The translations under genes were made by a program, and so were the position numbers. 33,054 nt of DNA from Acidaminococcales bacterium. GTDB lineage: Bacteria; Bacillota; Negativicutes; Acidaminococcales; JAISLQ01. The notes beneath the pieces were generated by a model. The model was not told the DNA's origin. It searched no databases and saw only the letters and a list, made by a program, of their open reading frames with translations. This document shows, one piece after another, positions 26,123-33,054 of the stretch (positions are counted from its first letter, which is position 1; each line of letters begins with the position of its first letter). Location: NCBI GenBank assembly GCA_031290885.1, contig JAISLQ010000007.1:1-33054 (forward strand), read 5' to 3'.

Positions 26123-28039
26123 ATGAAAAGGAAAAAGTTTTTCGCGGGACTGCTCGGCGTTTTTGCCCTGGGCGCGCCTGCGGTCGCTTTGGCCGAAGAT
26201 AATGCCGCCGAGTTTGAACTGGCGCCGATCGTGGTTACGGCCACCCGCGTTGCCAGCGACACCAAGGAAGTGGCGGCGGCCGTGCAGGTCATAACCAAAG
26301 ATGACATGGAGCGGATTGGCGCGCAAGACCTTGGGCAGGTTTTGCGCTTGGCCACCGGCATCCAAGTGGTTGGCGGCACGGGCAAAAAAAGCATAAACAT
26401 CCGCGGCTTTGACTCGCGCTTTTCCATGATCATGGTGGACGGCCGCCGCCTTGCTGCGGAACCGGATCAGCTTTTTGAACTGGGGCGCATACCGCTGGCC
26501 AACATCGAGCGCGTCGAGATCGTCCGCGGGCCGCAAAGCGCCCTTTACGGCACCGAGGCTTTGGGCGGCGTAGTCAATATAATTACGCGAAACGCCAAAG
26601 AGCAGTCCTTCAATCTGTCTTTGGATCTTGGGCGCTACGCCCACGACAAGAGCGACACGGGCAATTACGATTTTAATTTCCAGTCCGGCCAGGCCGGGCG
26701 CTTCCGCTATTCCCTGTATGCGTCTTACCGCGACAGCCAGCCCTTGTACCGAGGGCCCGGTTATACCTACCAACCTTATGGCTGGCATCGGGACGTCGGG
26801 ACGCGGATCGACTACGACCTGTCCCCGACGGAAACCCTTACCCTCAACCTTTCTTACGGGGAGGAAAGGACGAATGAAATAACCTTTAGGCCCAATCCAT
26901 CGTTTTTGCGCCGGACGCTGGACAACAACCGGCGCGACGAGCAGTCGCTCAGCTATACCCGCAAGGCCGAAGGAACCGAACTGTTCTTTCGTTATTACCA
27001 GGGGCGGCTCAGCAAAGATGTCGATCAATTGAACAATACTACCGGCGCCCTGATGAACTCGGGCAGTTGGGTACGGGCCGAACGCGTCATGCGCGTCTTG
27101 GAAGGACGCCTGACCAGAAAAATAAACGAGCGGCATACCTTAGTTGCCGGCGCCGAATACCGGCCGGAAAAGTTCCGCGGCACCGCCGTGAATACCGGCG
27201 AAGGCATTTTCTACGTTACCTACGCGGGAACTACGAAACAAGGTTCTACCGCCTGGCTTGATTATCTCGGCCTGTATGTTCAGGACGAATGGCGGGTTAC
27301 GCCTAAATTCAAAACCATTCTTGCCCTGCGTTATGACGACAACAACAAATTTGGCAGCGATTTCAGCCCCAAACTTGGATTGATTTATCAGTTTGACGAC
27401 GCGTCAAGGCTGAAAATCAACGCCGCAAAAGCTTTCCGCAGCCCAACGCCCAACCAGCTTTACAATATGACCGCCGGACAAATTGGCAATCCGAACCTGC
27501 GCTCGGAAAAAGCCAATTCTTACGACTTGTCCTATGAAAAGGAATTCGCCCGCTCCCGTTATAAAATTACTTGGTTCTACAACGACGTGAAAAATCTTAT
27601 TGATATTTCTTCCGGCCAATACACAAATATTGACAAAGCGACCATTCAAGGATTGGAAGCGGAATACGCTGTCAAATTAGGTAAAAACTGGTCGTGGGCG
27701 AACAGCTATGCCTTGCTGGACGCAACCAACGACACAACTCATGCCCGCTTGCCTAACCGCGCGCGCGACCTATTCACTTCGCGCCTGTCCTGGGACGACC
27801 ATAAATGCTTTACTGCCGATTTCTGGGCGCAGCTTTATGGCAGCTATCTGCCGGCCAACGATGCGAGTATCGCCAATCAGCGCGCGCGTTCTTACGTTCT
27901 CTGGAATCTTGCCGGCAGCTGCAAATTAAACAAAAACACCAAGATAGTCGCCGGGCTTTACAACATATTCGACAAGCGCGACGAAGACACCTTGGAAATG
28001 GGGCGCTATTGGCATGTCAGCATGCGACTGAGCTTTTGA
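26123..28039 (+). CDS. TonB-dependent outer-membrane receptor
   Basis: 638 residues. Signal peptide 1-24 (basic MKRKK, then a hydrophobic core ending AVALA). A TonB-box-like IVVTATR is at 36-42. The plug domain follows: VQVITKDDMERIGAQDLGQVL, INIRGFDSRFSMIMVDGRRL, IERVEIVRGPQSALYGTEALGGVVNIITR. The rest is a 22-strand barrel with alternating aromatic pattern, and the last residue is Phe (SMRLSF), the outer-membrane sorting signal. By plug sequence it is of the BtuB/CirA/FepA kind; iron-chelate, haem or corrinoid are possible ligands. GAAAGGAG lies 6 bases before ATG. It stands alone behind a palindromic promoter. The BtuFCD-like importer 6 kb upstream is a candidate inner-membrane partner. 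Confidence 0.93.
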   Translation: MKRKKFFAGLLGVFALGAPAVALAEDNAAEFELAPIVVTATRVASDTKEVAAAVQVITKDDMERIGAQDLGQVLRLATGIQVVGGTGKKSINIRGFDSRFSMIMVDGRRLAAEPDQLFELGRIPLANIERVEIVRGPQSALYGTEALGGVVNIITRNAKEQSFNLSLDLGRYAHDKSDTGNYDFNFQSGQAGRFRYSLYASYRDSQPLYRGPGYTYQPYGWHRDVGTRIDYDLSPTETLTLNLSYGEERTNEITFRPNPSFLRRTLDNNRRDEQSLSYTRKAEGTELFFRYYQGRLSKDVDQLNNTTGALMNSGSWVRAERVMRVLEGRLTRKINERHTLVAGAEYRPEKFRGTAVNTGEGIFYVTYAGTTKQGSTAWLDYLGLYVQDEWRVTPKFKTILALRYDDNNKFGSDFSPKLGLIYQFDDASRLKINAAKAFRSPTPNQLYNMTAGQIGNPNLRSEKANSYDLSYEKEFARSRYKITWFYNDVKNLIDISSGQYTNIDKATIQGLEAEYAVKLGKNWSWANSYALLDATNDTTHARLPNRARDLFTSRLSWDDHKCFTADFWAQLYGSYLPANDASIANQRARSYVLWNLAGSCKLNKNTKIVAGLYNIFDKRDEDTLEMGRYWHVSMRLSF

Positions 28040-28262
28040 CGTCGTTGACCATGAGCGTTCGGCAGCTTCACTGTCCAATGGCCGTACTTTGCCGAGCCGA
28101 CGCGCTCTATTAAGCCCAACGCTTTTAGCGCTTGAATGTGAACCTGAACGTTGCGCGGCGCCATGGCGACTGCCTTGGCAATGGCTTTTGCGGTTGCTAT
28201 CGGTTCAGTTTGCGCCGACATTTTCTTCAATGCGTTCTACGATGTTTTTTGCGCCGCCAACA
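28006..28262 (-). pseudogene. Remnant of a winged-helix C-terminal domain (AlbA_2/RecG-like ATP-binding protein)
   Basis: Just after ppk, minus-strand frame 1 reads VGGAKNIVERIEENVGAN then stops; the next frame, overlapping it, continues TEPIATAKAIAKAVAMAPRNVQVHIQALKALGLIERVGSAKYGHWTVKLP. Together they look like the VGxN-rich linker plus winged helix found at the C-terminus of proteins with an AlbA_2 DNA-binding domain, with one frame break between the parts. The rest of the protein is absent. A 74-codon open frame (28006-28230) survives but has no ribosome site. It overlaps the 3' end of the TonB-receptor gene by 34 bases. Likely debris of a larger accessory gene; the family call is from memory. 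Confidence 0.55.
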
Positions 28263-28268
28263 TCGGTG

Positions 28269-30434
28269 TCAAACCCGATCTTCTTCCAGATAATTGTTTT
28301 CCTCTTTCTTGTAAAGCGGCCGCATTTTTTGCTGCAATGAAGGCTGGCCGCTTTGCGCGTATTCGCAGGCTGAACGATAAAGTTCCGCCTGCGCGTCAAT
28401 TTGGGGCGGGCGGCTGCCAAACCGCCGGTATGTGCCGTTGCTGCCCATAGTGTAAGCCTTGACGTTGTCTTTAAGATAAACGTCCAGTATGTTTTTAATC
28501 CTTTCGATATGTTCGCCCCTTTCGACCGGGAAAAGCAGTTCCACCCTGTCGTTAAGGTTTCTTTCCATCCAGTCCGCGCTGGAAAGGTACACTTCTTCTT
28601 CGCCGCCGTTGAAGAAATAAAATATCCGCGTATGTTCAAGATAGCGGCCGACAATGCTGCGGACGGCGATGTTTTCGCTTACGTTCTGCTTGCCGCCGAT
28701 AAGACCGCAAATCCCCCGCACTATGAGGTCGATCCTTACGCCGGCGTGGGACGCTTCGTAAAGCTTTAAGATCATGTCTCGGTCGATCAAGGAATTCATT
28801 TTGGCAATGATGCGTCCTGTTCCGCCATTTTTGGCAATGGCGATTTCGTTGTTGATAAGCTTATAAAACTTTTCCCGGAGACCAATGGGAGCCATGGCAA
28901 GTTTGTCCAAAAGCGGAGGCTCCGAGTAACCTGACAGCACATTGAAGAAAGCCGAGGCGTCCGCGCCTATTTGCTCGTTGGAGGTGATTATGCCCATATC
29001 GGTATACAAGGCGGCGGTATTGTCGTTGTAGTTGCCTGTGCCCAGGTGCACGTAGCGTTTAATCCGGCCGTTTTCCAGCCGGACGATCAAAATGATCTTG
29101 GAATGGGTTTTCAGTCCGACCAGGCCGTATATGACGTGGCAGCCTGATTTTTCCAGCCGCTTGGCCCAGGTTATATTATTTTCTTCGTCAAATCGTGCCT
29201 TTAGCTCTACCAGCACCGTTACCTGCTTGCCGTTTTCCGCGGCTCGCGCCAAAGCGTCCACTATGGGGGAATTGCCGCTAACCCGGTAAAGGGTCTGTTT
29301 TATTGCCAGCACCTCCGGATCCTCGGCCGCGTTGCACACCAATTTGACCAGCGGCTCGAAAGATTCAAAAGGATGGTGAAGCATGATGTCTTTTTCCTTT
29401 GCCAAAGCCAGAATGTCATCGCAGCATAGAAGGTCGGCCGGCGTTTGGGGAGGCTGCGGCGCATTGCAAAGGGACGCGAAATCGGGCATGTTCGCCAACT
29501 TGAAAAAACAAGTAAGATCAAGCGGCCCGTTTATTTCATATATGTCGCTTTTGTCCAGCGACAGATTTTTCTTTAAAAAAATTATTATTTCATCGTCGTC
29601 GGCGGCATTGACTTCCAAACGCACCACGTCGCCGCGGCTGCGTTTGCGCAAGGAGCGCTCGACTTCTTTCAGCAAGTCGTCCGTGTCAATGTCGTCAATA
29701 TAAAGGTCGGCGTTCCTGGTTATGCGAAAAGGCAGAACCGTTTTTATCTTATGGCCCGGGAAAAGCGCCTGGCAATATTGCATAATCAACTCTTCCAGGA
29801 AGACGAAAACGCGGCCGCTGTCGTTTGTTTTTACTTCCAGAAGGCGCGGCAGCACGGACGGCACCTGTACAAAGGCGATATGCTTGTGTTCGCTTTTATC
29901 GTTTTTATTTTCCTGAAAAGTTACCGCCAGATTGACGCTGCGGTTGGCCAGGAAAGGGAACGGCCTGCTGGCGTCCACCGCCATGGGCGTCAAAACAGGA
30001 AAAACCGTGTTGTTGAAATACTGGCGTAGCCATTCCCCGCCCTCCGGGGAAAGATCGCCCGTGCGGGCGATAATTATGCCGTGATTGCGCAATTCTTTAA
30101 TGAGCGGGAACAGATACTTATAAAATGTTTTCATCATCTTGTGCGTGGCAGCCGATACTTTGTCAAACTGAGCCGTTGCCGTAAGGCCCGCCGGGTCGCG
30201 CCCTTGGTAGCCGCTTTCCAGAAGGTCTATCAAATTGGCTACCCGCACCATGAAAAACTCGTCAAGGTTTGCGGCGGCGATACTGATAAAGCGCAGGCGC
30301 TCCAATAAAGGAAGTTCCCTCACGGTAGATTCGTTCAGGACCCGGGCGTTGAATTTCAGCCAGCTTAGCTCCCGGTTTATGAAGTTCTCCGGCATATTGA
30401 ATTTGCTTTTGCTCAAGGGGGCATATTTCGGCAT
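28269..30434 (-). CDS. ppk: Polyphosphate kinase, PPK1 family
   Basis: Reversible synthesis of inorganic polyphosphate from ATP through a phospho-histidine. 721 residues. N-terminal domain begins FINRELSWLKFNARVLNES; head domain follows with SIAAANLDEFFMVRVANL; the catalytic half contains HHPFESFEPLVKLV, TLYRVSGNSPIVDAL, KARFDEENNITWAKRLE, the phospho-acceptor His in GLKTHSKI, YVHLGTGNYNDNTA, and RYLEHTRIFYF with the second conserved His. The ATG at 30434 has GAGGT 7 bases upstream; ATGs at 30452 and 30461 overlap the previous gene without ribosome sites. Starts 10 bases after the Ppx/GppA-HD gene, so they form an operon. Confidence 0.96.
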   Translation of the reverse strand: MPKYAPLSKSKFNMPENFINRELSWLKFNARVLNESTVRELPLLERLRFISIAAANLDEFFMVRVANLIDLLESGYQGRDPAGLTATAQFDKVSAATHKMMKTFYKYLFPLIKELRNHGIIIARTGDLSPEGGEWLRQYFNNTVFPVLTPMAVDASRPFPFLANRSVNLAVTFQENKNDKSEHKHIAFVQVPSVLPRLLEVKTNDSGRVFVFLEELIMQYCQALFPGHKIKTVLPFRITRNADLYIDDIDTDDLLKEVERSLRKRSRGDVVRLEVNAADDDEIIIFLKKNLSLDKSDIYEINGPLDLTCFFKLANMPDFASLCNAPQPPQTPADLLCCDDILALAKEKDIMLHHPFESFEPLVKLVCNAAEDPEVLAIKQTLYRVSGNSPIVDALARAAENGKQVTVLVELKARFDEENNITWAKRLEKSGCHVIYGLVGLKTHSKIILIVRLENGRIKRYVHLGTGNYNDNTAALYTDMGIITSNEQIGADASAFFNVLSGYSEPPLLDKLAMAPIGLREKFYKLINNEIAIAKNGGTGRIIAKMNSLIDRDMILKLYEASHAGVRIDLIVRGICGLIGGKQNVSENIAVRSIVGRYLEHTRIFYFFNGGEEEVYLSSADWMERNLNDRVELLFPVERGEHIERIKNILDVYLKDNVKAYTMGSNGTYRRFGSRPPQIDAQAELYRSACEYAQSGQPSLQQKMRPLYKKEENNYLEEDRV

Positions 30435-30444
30435 TTTCTTTACC

Positions 30445-31998
30445 TCAACCATCCATTTCAAGCAAAACCGGCTTCAGGCCGAAAACTTCTTCAAACGCGG
30501 CGCTTTTGTCCTCAATCGTCCAGCGTTCCAGCGACATATCCTGGCCGGCCTTTACTATTATTTGCATTTCATCGCCTTTTAAAGATATTTTGCATTGAGC
30601 GGCCTTTTGTCTGTAACTGCGATCCAGCGCGTCCGCGATGCGCAAAATAGCCGACAGTTTGGCGACTATCGGCATGAGGTCGCGTTTTGGCCCGGCCATG
30701 CCTTCCATTGGTTTGGAGAAAAGGTCTTTGGCGTGATAATAAACTATGTAGGCGACCAGCTGTTTTTCTTCGTCGCTCAACCCAAATATGTCAGTGGACA
30801 AAATCAGCCTGTATGAATAAAAATAATGCTGCCGGAGATTGACGAATTTCCCTATGTCGTGGAGAATCGACGCTATTTGCAGAATAAGCCTGTGCCGGTC
30901 GGAAAATCTATAAGGCTTTCGCATACGCGCAAAAATCTGCTCCGAGAGTCTGGCGACTTGTTTGGCGTGCGCGCTTTGGTAGTTGTAATGTTTGGCGATG
31001 TTGCCGACAAAATTTACTATTTCAGCATCAAGCTCGCGCAGCCACTCATGGTTTTTCTCCCTGGCTATGTACAAAACGACCATGGCGTCAATAAAACTGT
31101 CGGGGGGGACGACTATTTCCTGAACCGAGGTCAGGGCGATGAGCTGCTGATAAAAAATAATCGTGGGCAGGACAATTTCCGCGACCTGTTCGCTCAGGGC
31201 AAATTCGTGCATTATTTTTGCCAGCTTCATATCAATTACGCGCTGGTAAAGCGCTTCGAAAAGACTGGTCGGCAAAATGGCGACTTTGTCTTTCAGATCT
31301 TTTTTGCCCAGCATGTTCAGCAGCAGGGAGGTATTTGTCCCCGACAGCACGATCCTTTGAATGTTGAAGTTTTGCAGATTGTCATGGACCGGCGAAACAA
31401 TGCTGTTCAGATATTCCGTCAGGGACGTATTGAAAGCGGCGGTGGAACGCTGCTTTTTGTCAAAACTTTCCTTTACGCGGATAACGCCGATATGTATGTT
31501 CTGCTGATATTTTATCTCGCCGTTTTCCACCATGGTAATGCCCAGGCCGCCCGAGGAAATATCCGCGAACAGCGTGGCCGAACCGTCGGCGCCGATGCCC
31601 GCTTTTTTCAGCGTCCTGGCGATGGAGATATATTTGTAATATATTTCCAAAGGCATGTCAATGACTTCCACTTTGAGCCCTGTCGCCATCAATATCTGAT
31701 CGATCATGAAAACGCGGTTGCGCGCTTCGCGCATGGCGGTAGTTCCAATAAGAAAATAGTTTTCCACGCCGTATTCTTTCATCAGGCGTTTGTAATTGTT
31801 GAGAATTTCGCAAAGTTCCCTGACCAAAACCAAAGAAACCATGCCGGTTTTAAATGTTTCTTCGCCTATCCTTACCCGCTGCTCGGCAAAATCCAGAACT
31901 TTTATGTATTCAAGCGAGCGGTACTCTACAATTTTCAAACTTACTTTTTCCGATCCCAAATGAATCGCGGCAAAAATGTCCGCCGCTTTTTTACTCAT
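30445..31998 (-). CDS. Ppx/GppA-like protein with HD domain, degenerate N-terminal catalytic motifs
   Basis: 517 residues. Residues 1-300 have the ASKHA layout of exopolyphosphatase/guanosine pentaphosphatase, but key motifs are changed: the family DxGSNSxRL reads AIHLGSEKVSL (12-21 region), and the D-x-GGGS loop reads FADISSGGLGI (144-153). The second gene at 32237 keeps both canonical forms. The C-terminal part is an HD domain with its expected ligands: His344 (SAHAKQVARLSEQIF), HD at 380-381 (ILHDIGKFVN) and Asp in RIADALDRSY. So the HD phosphohydrolase site looks intact while the Ppx site may be inactive or altered. AGAGGTG lies about 7-9 bases before ATG. First gene of the operon with ppk. 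A regulatory role for Ppk or polyphosphate is inference. Confidence 0.85.
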   Translation of the reverse strand: MSKKAADIFAAIHLGSEKVSLKIVEYRSLEYIKVLDFAEQRVRIGEETFKTGMVSLVLVRELCEILNNYKRLMKEYGVENYFLIGTTAMREARNRVFMIDQILMATGLKVEVIDMPLEIYYKYISIARTLKKAGIGADGSATLFADISSGGLGITMVENGEIKYQQNIHIGVIRVKESFDKKQRSTAAFNTSLTEYLNSIVSPVHDNLQNFNIQRIVLSGTNTSLLLNMLGKKDLKDKVAILPTSLFEALYQRVIDMKLAKIMHEFALSEQVAEIVLPTIIFYQQLIALTSVQEIVVPPDSFIDAMVVLYIAREKNHEWLRELDAEIVNFVGNIAKHYNYQSAHAKQVARLSEQIFARMRKPYRFSDRHRLILQIASILHDIGKFVNLRQHYFYSYRLILSTDIFGLSDEEKQLVAYIVYYHAKDLFSKPMEGMAGPKRDLMPIVAKLSAILRIADALDRSYRQKAAQCKISLKGDEMQIIVKAGQDMSLERWTIEDKSAAFEEVFGLKPVLLEMDG

Positions 31999-32236
31999 GG
32001 CCAGTCACCTCTGGCGCCGCGCAAAACGGCTTCATTTCCCAATATAGTTTTTATTCTACACAAAAAGCCGAATCCCTGCCGTAAAAAATGGCAAAGATGC
32101 CTTGCCCTTTTAGGCGGCGTTGGCCTTTTGGGCCGCGTGCAGAAGAAACAGTTTTTTTATTGCCATTTTTGTGCTATTGTTAAAAAGGAACGCCGGCCAA
32201 GCCAAATACCTGAAAAGAGCATCCCGGAGGAAAAGC

Positions 32237-33054
32237 ATGCAACGCGTAGGCATAATCGATCTTGGCTCAAACGCCGCCCGATTGGTAATTGTGCACATCC
32301 ATGAAGACAACTCGCACTATTTAATTTACGCGCAAAGGAGTTCCCTGCGCCTGAGCCAGCGTATCAATAAAAACGACGAGATTACGGCGGACGCGGTCAA
32401 AGACATACTTGACGCGATCCATAAATTTCGCCACATGTGCGTATTGTTTCAAACGACAAAAATTATCGGGGCGGCTACCGCCGCCATGCGCGGCGCCAAA
32501 AACGGCAATGAAATCATAAACCTGATAAAAAAAGAAACCGGGCTGGAGATAGACATCATCAGCGGCGAAACCGAGGCCTATTACGGCTATCTGGGCGTCG
32601 TCAACACCATTGACGAAAAAAACGCCGTGCTTTTTGATTTGGGCGGCGGCAGCATAGAGCTCGCGCTCATACGCGACCGCCGCGCGGAACATTTGGTCAG
32701 CCTGAACATTGGCACGACGAACATGACCGAAAAATTCAAGATTTCCGACAAGATGCCCAGCAAGACTTTTCGGGAGATAACTGCGTATATCGGGCAAAAA
32801 ATAAAAAAATCCTTTCCCTGGCTGAAAAATTCCAAACTGCCGATCATCGGCATAGGCGGCACCGTGCGTAACGTCGCCAAGATATATCAACGGCGCGTAA
32901 ATTACAGTTACCCGAAACTGCACAATTATCGCCTGAACAATGCCCAGTTTAACGAGGTGTTCAATATCCTGCGCAATACCAGCTGCGAACAAAGAAAAAA
33001 AATACCCGGTCTCAACAGCGAACGCGCCGATATCATTTTGGCCGGCGAGATCGG
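32237..33054 (+). CDS. Exopolyphosphatase/guanosine pentaphosphatase, Ppx/GppA family (cut at window end)
   Basis: 272 codons are visible with no stop. Canonical ASKHA motifs: GIIDLGSNAARLVIV at residues 5-19, AATAAMRGAKNG, IISGETEAYYGYLG (with the catalytic-type Glu), VLFDLGGGSIELALI, LNIGTTNMTEKF and IIGIGGTVRNVAKI, then GLNSERADIILAGE. It should hydrolyse polyphosphate ends or pppGpp. CGGAGG lies 6 bases before the ATG. It is transcribed away from the Ppx-HD/ppk operon across a 238-base gap in which I saw a weak hairpin (GGCAA...TTGCC near 32091) and no clear consensus promoter. Whether it also carries an HD domain cannot be seen. Confidence 0.92.
   Translation, partial: MQRVGIIDLGSNAARLVIVHIHEDNSHYLIYAQRSSLRLSQRINKNDEITADAVKDILDAIHKFRHMCVLFQTTKIIGAATAAMRGAKNGNEIINLIKKETGLEIDIISGETEAYYGYLGVVNTIDEKNAVLFDLGGGSIELALIRDRRAEHLVSLNIGTTNMTEKFKISDKMPSKTFREITAYIGQKIKKSFPWLKNSKLPIIGIGGTVRNVAKIYQRRVNYSYPKLHNYRLNNAQFNEVFNILRNTSCEQRKKIPGLNSERADIILAGEI

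Noticed and set aside
30826-32304. A 492-codon open frame on the plus strand
   Set aside because: It is antisense to the Ppx/GppA-HD gene, has no family signature or ribosome site, and the minus-strand product is clearly real.

Overview
The window reads as a chromosomal segment of a non-spore-forming, double-membraned Firmicute, most likely a Negativicute. The left part keeps the Firmicute order divIC/ftsB - yabR-like S1 gene - tilS - hpt - ftsH - coaX - dusB, but no spoIIE lies between the S1 gene and tilS. A TonB-dependent outer-membrane receptor further right requires an outer membrane. The class is inferred from gene content; no rRNA, tRNA or CRISPR array was seen.

Layout: (1) 1-402, N-terminus of a membrane sensor protein on the minus strand. 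(2) 608-8546, housekeeping genes: septum protein, S1 RNA-binding protein, tRNA-Ile lysidine synthetase, hypoxanthine phosphoribosyltransferase, FtsH, a 22-bp perfect hairpin, BirA, type III pantothenate kinase and DusB. (3) 8536-18086, a branched-chain amino-acid operon behind a consensus-like promoter and a T-box leader: ilvN-ilvC-leuA-leuC-leuD-leuC2-leuB-ilvB. The two AHAS subunits sit at opposite ends, and two different leuC genes flank one leuD. (4) 18165-20795, a BtuFCD/FecCD-type uptake transporter, followed by a GC-rich non-coding block with terminal inverted repeats and then an intrinsic terminator. (5) 21185-23854, a small unknown protein and a class A penicillin-binding protein. (6) 23877-25856, a minus-strand pair: a 508-residue protein of uncertain function with its own strong promoter, and a zinc-ribbon membrane protein. 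(7) 26027-28039, the TonB receptor, whose -10 box lies inside an 18-bp perfect palindrome. (8) 28006-33054, a remnant of a winged-helix protein, then ppk1 with an upstream Ppx/GppA-HD gene whose N-terminal catalytic motifs are degenerate, divergent from a Ppx/GppA gene with canonical motifs (cut by the window end).

How the genes work together: the ilv/leu operon supplies the acetolactate synthase, reductoisomerase and complete leucine branch; ilvD and the transaminase must be elsewhere. The T-box ties expression to tRNA charging. The ABC importer and the TonB receptor could be two halves of one iron or corrinoid uptake route. The ppk/ppx cluster points to polyphosphate or guanosine pentaphosphate turnover. 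Nothing here is a proven new system. The best candidates for second looks are the degenerate Ppx-HD/Ppk pair facing a canonical Ppx, the palindromic promoter of the receptor gene, the inverted-repeat element at 20796-21065, the duplicated leuC and the unknown 508-residue gene.
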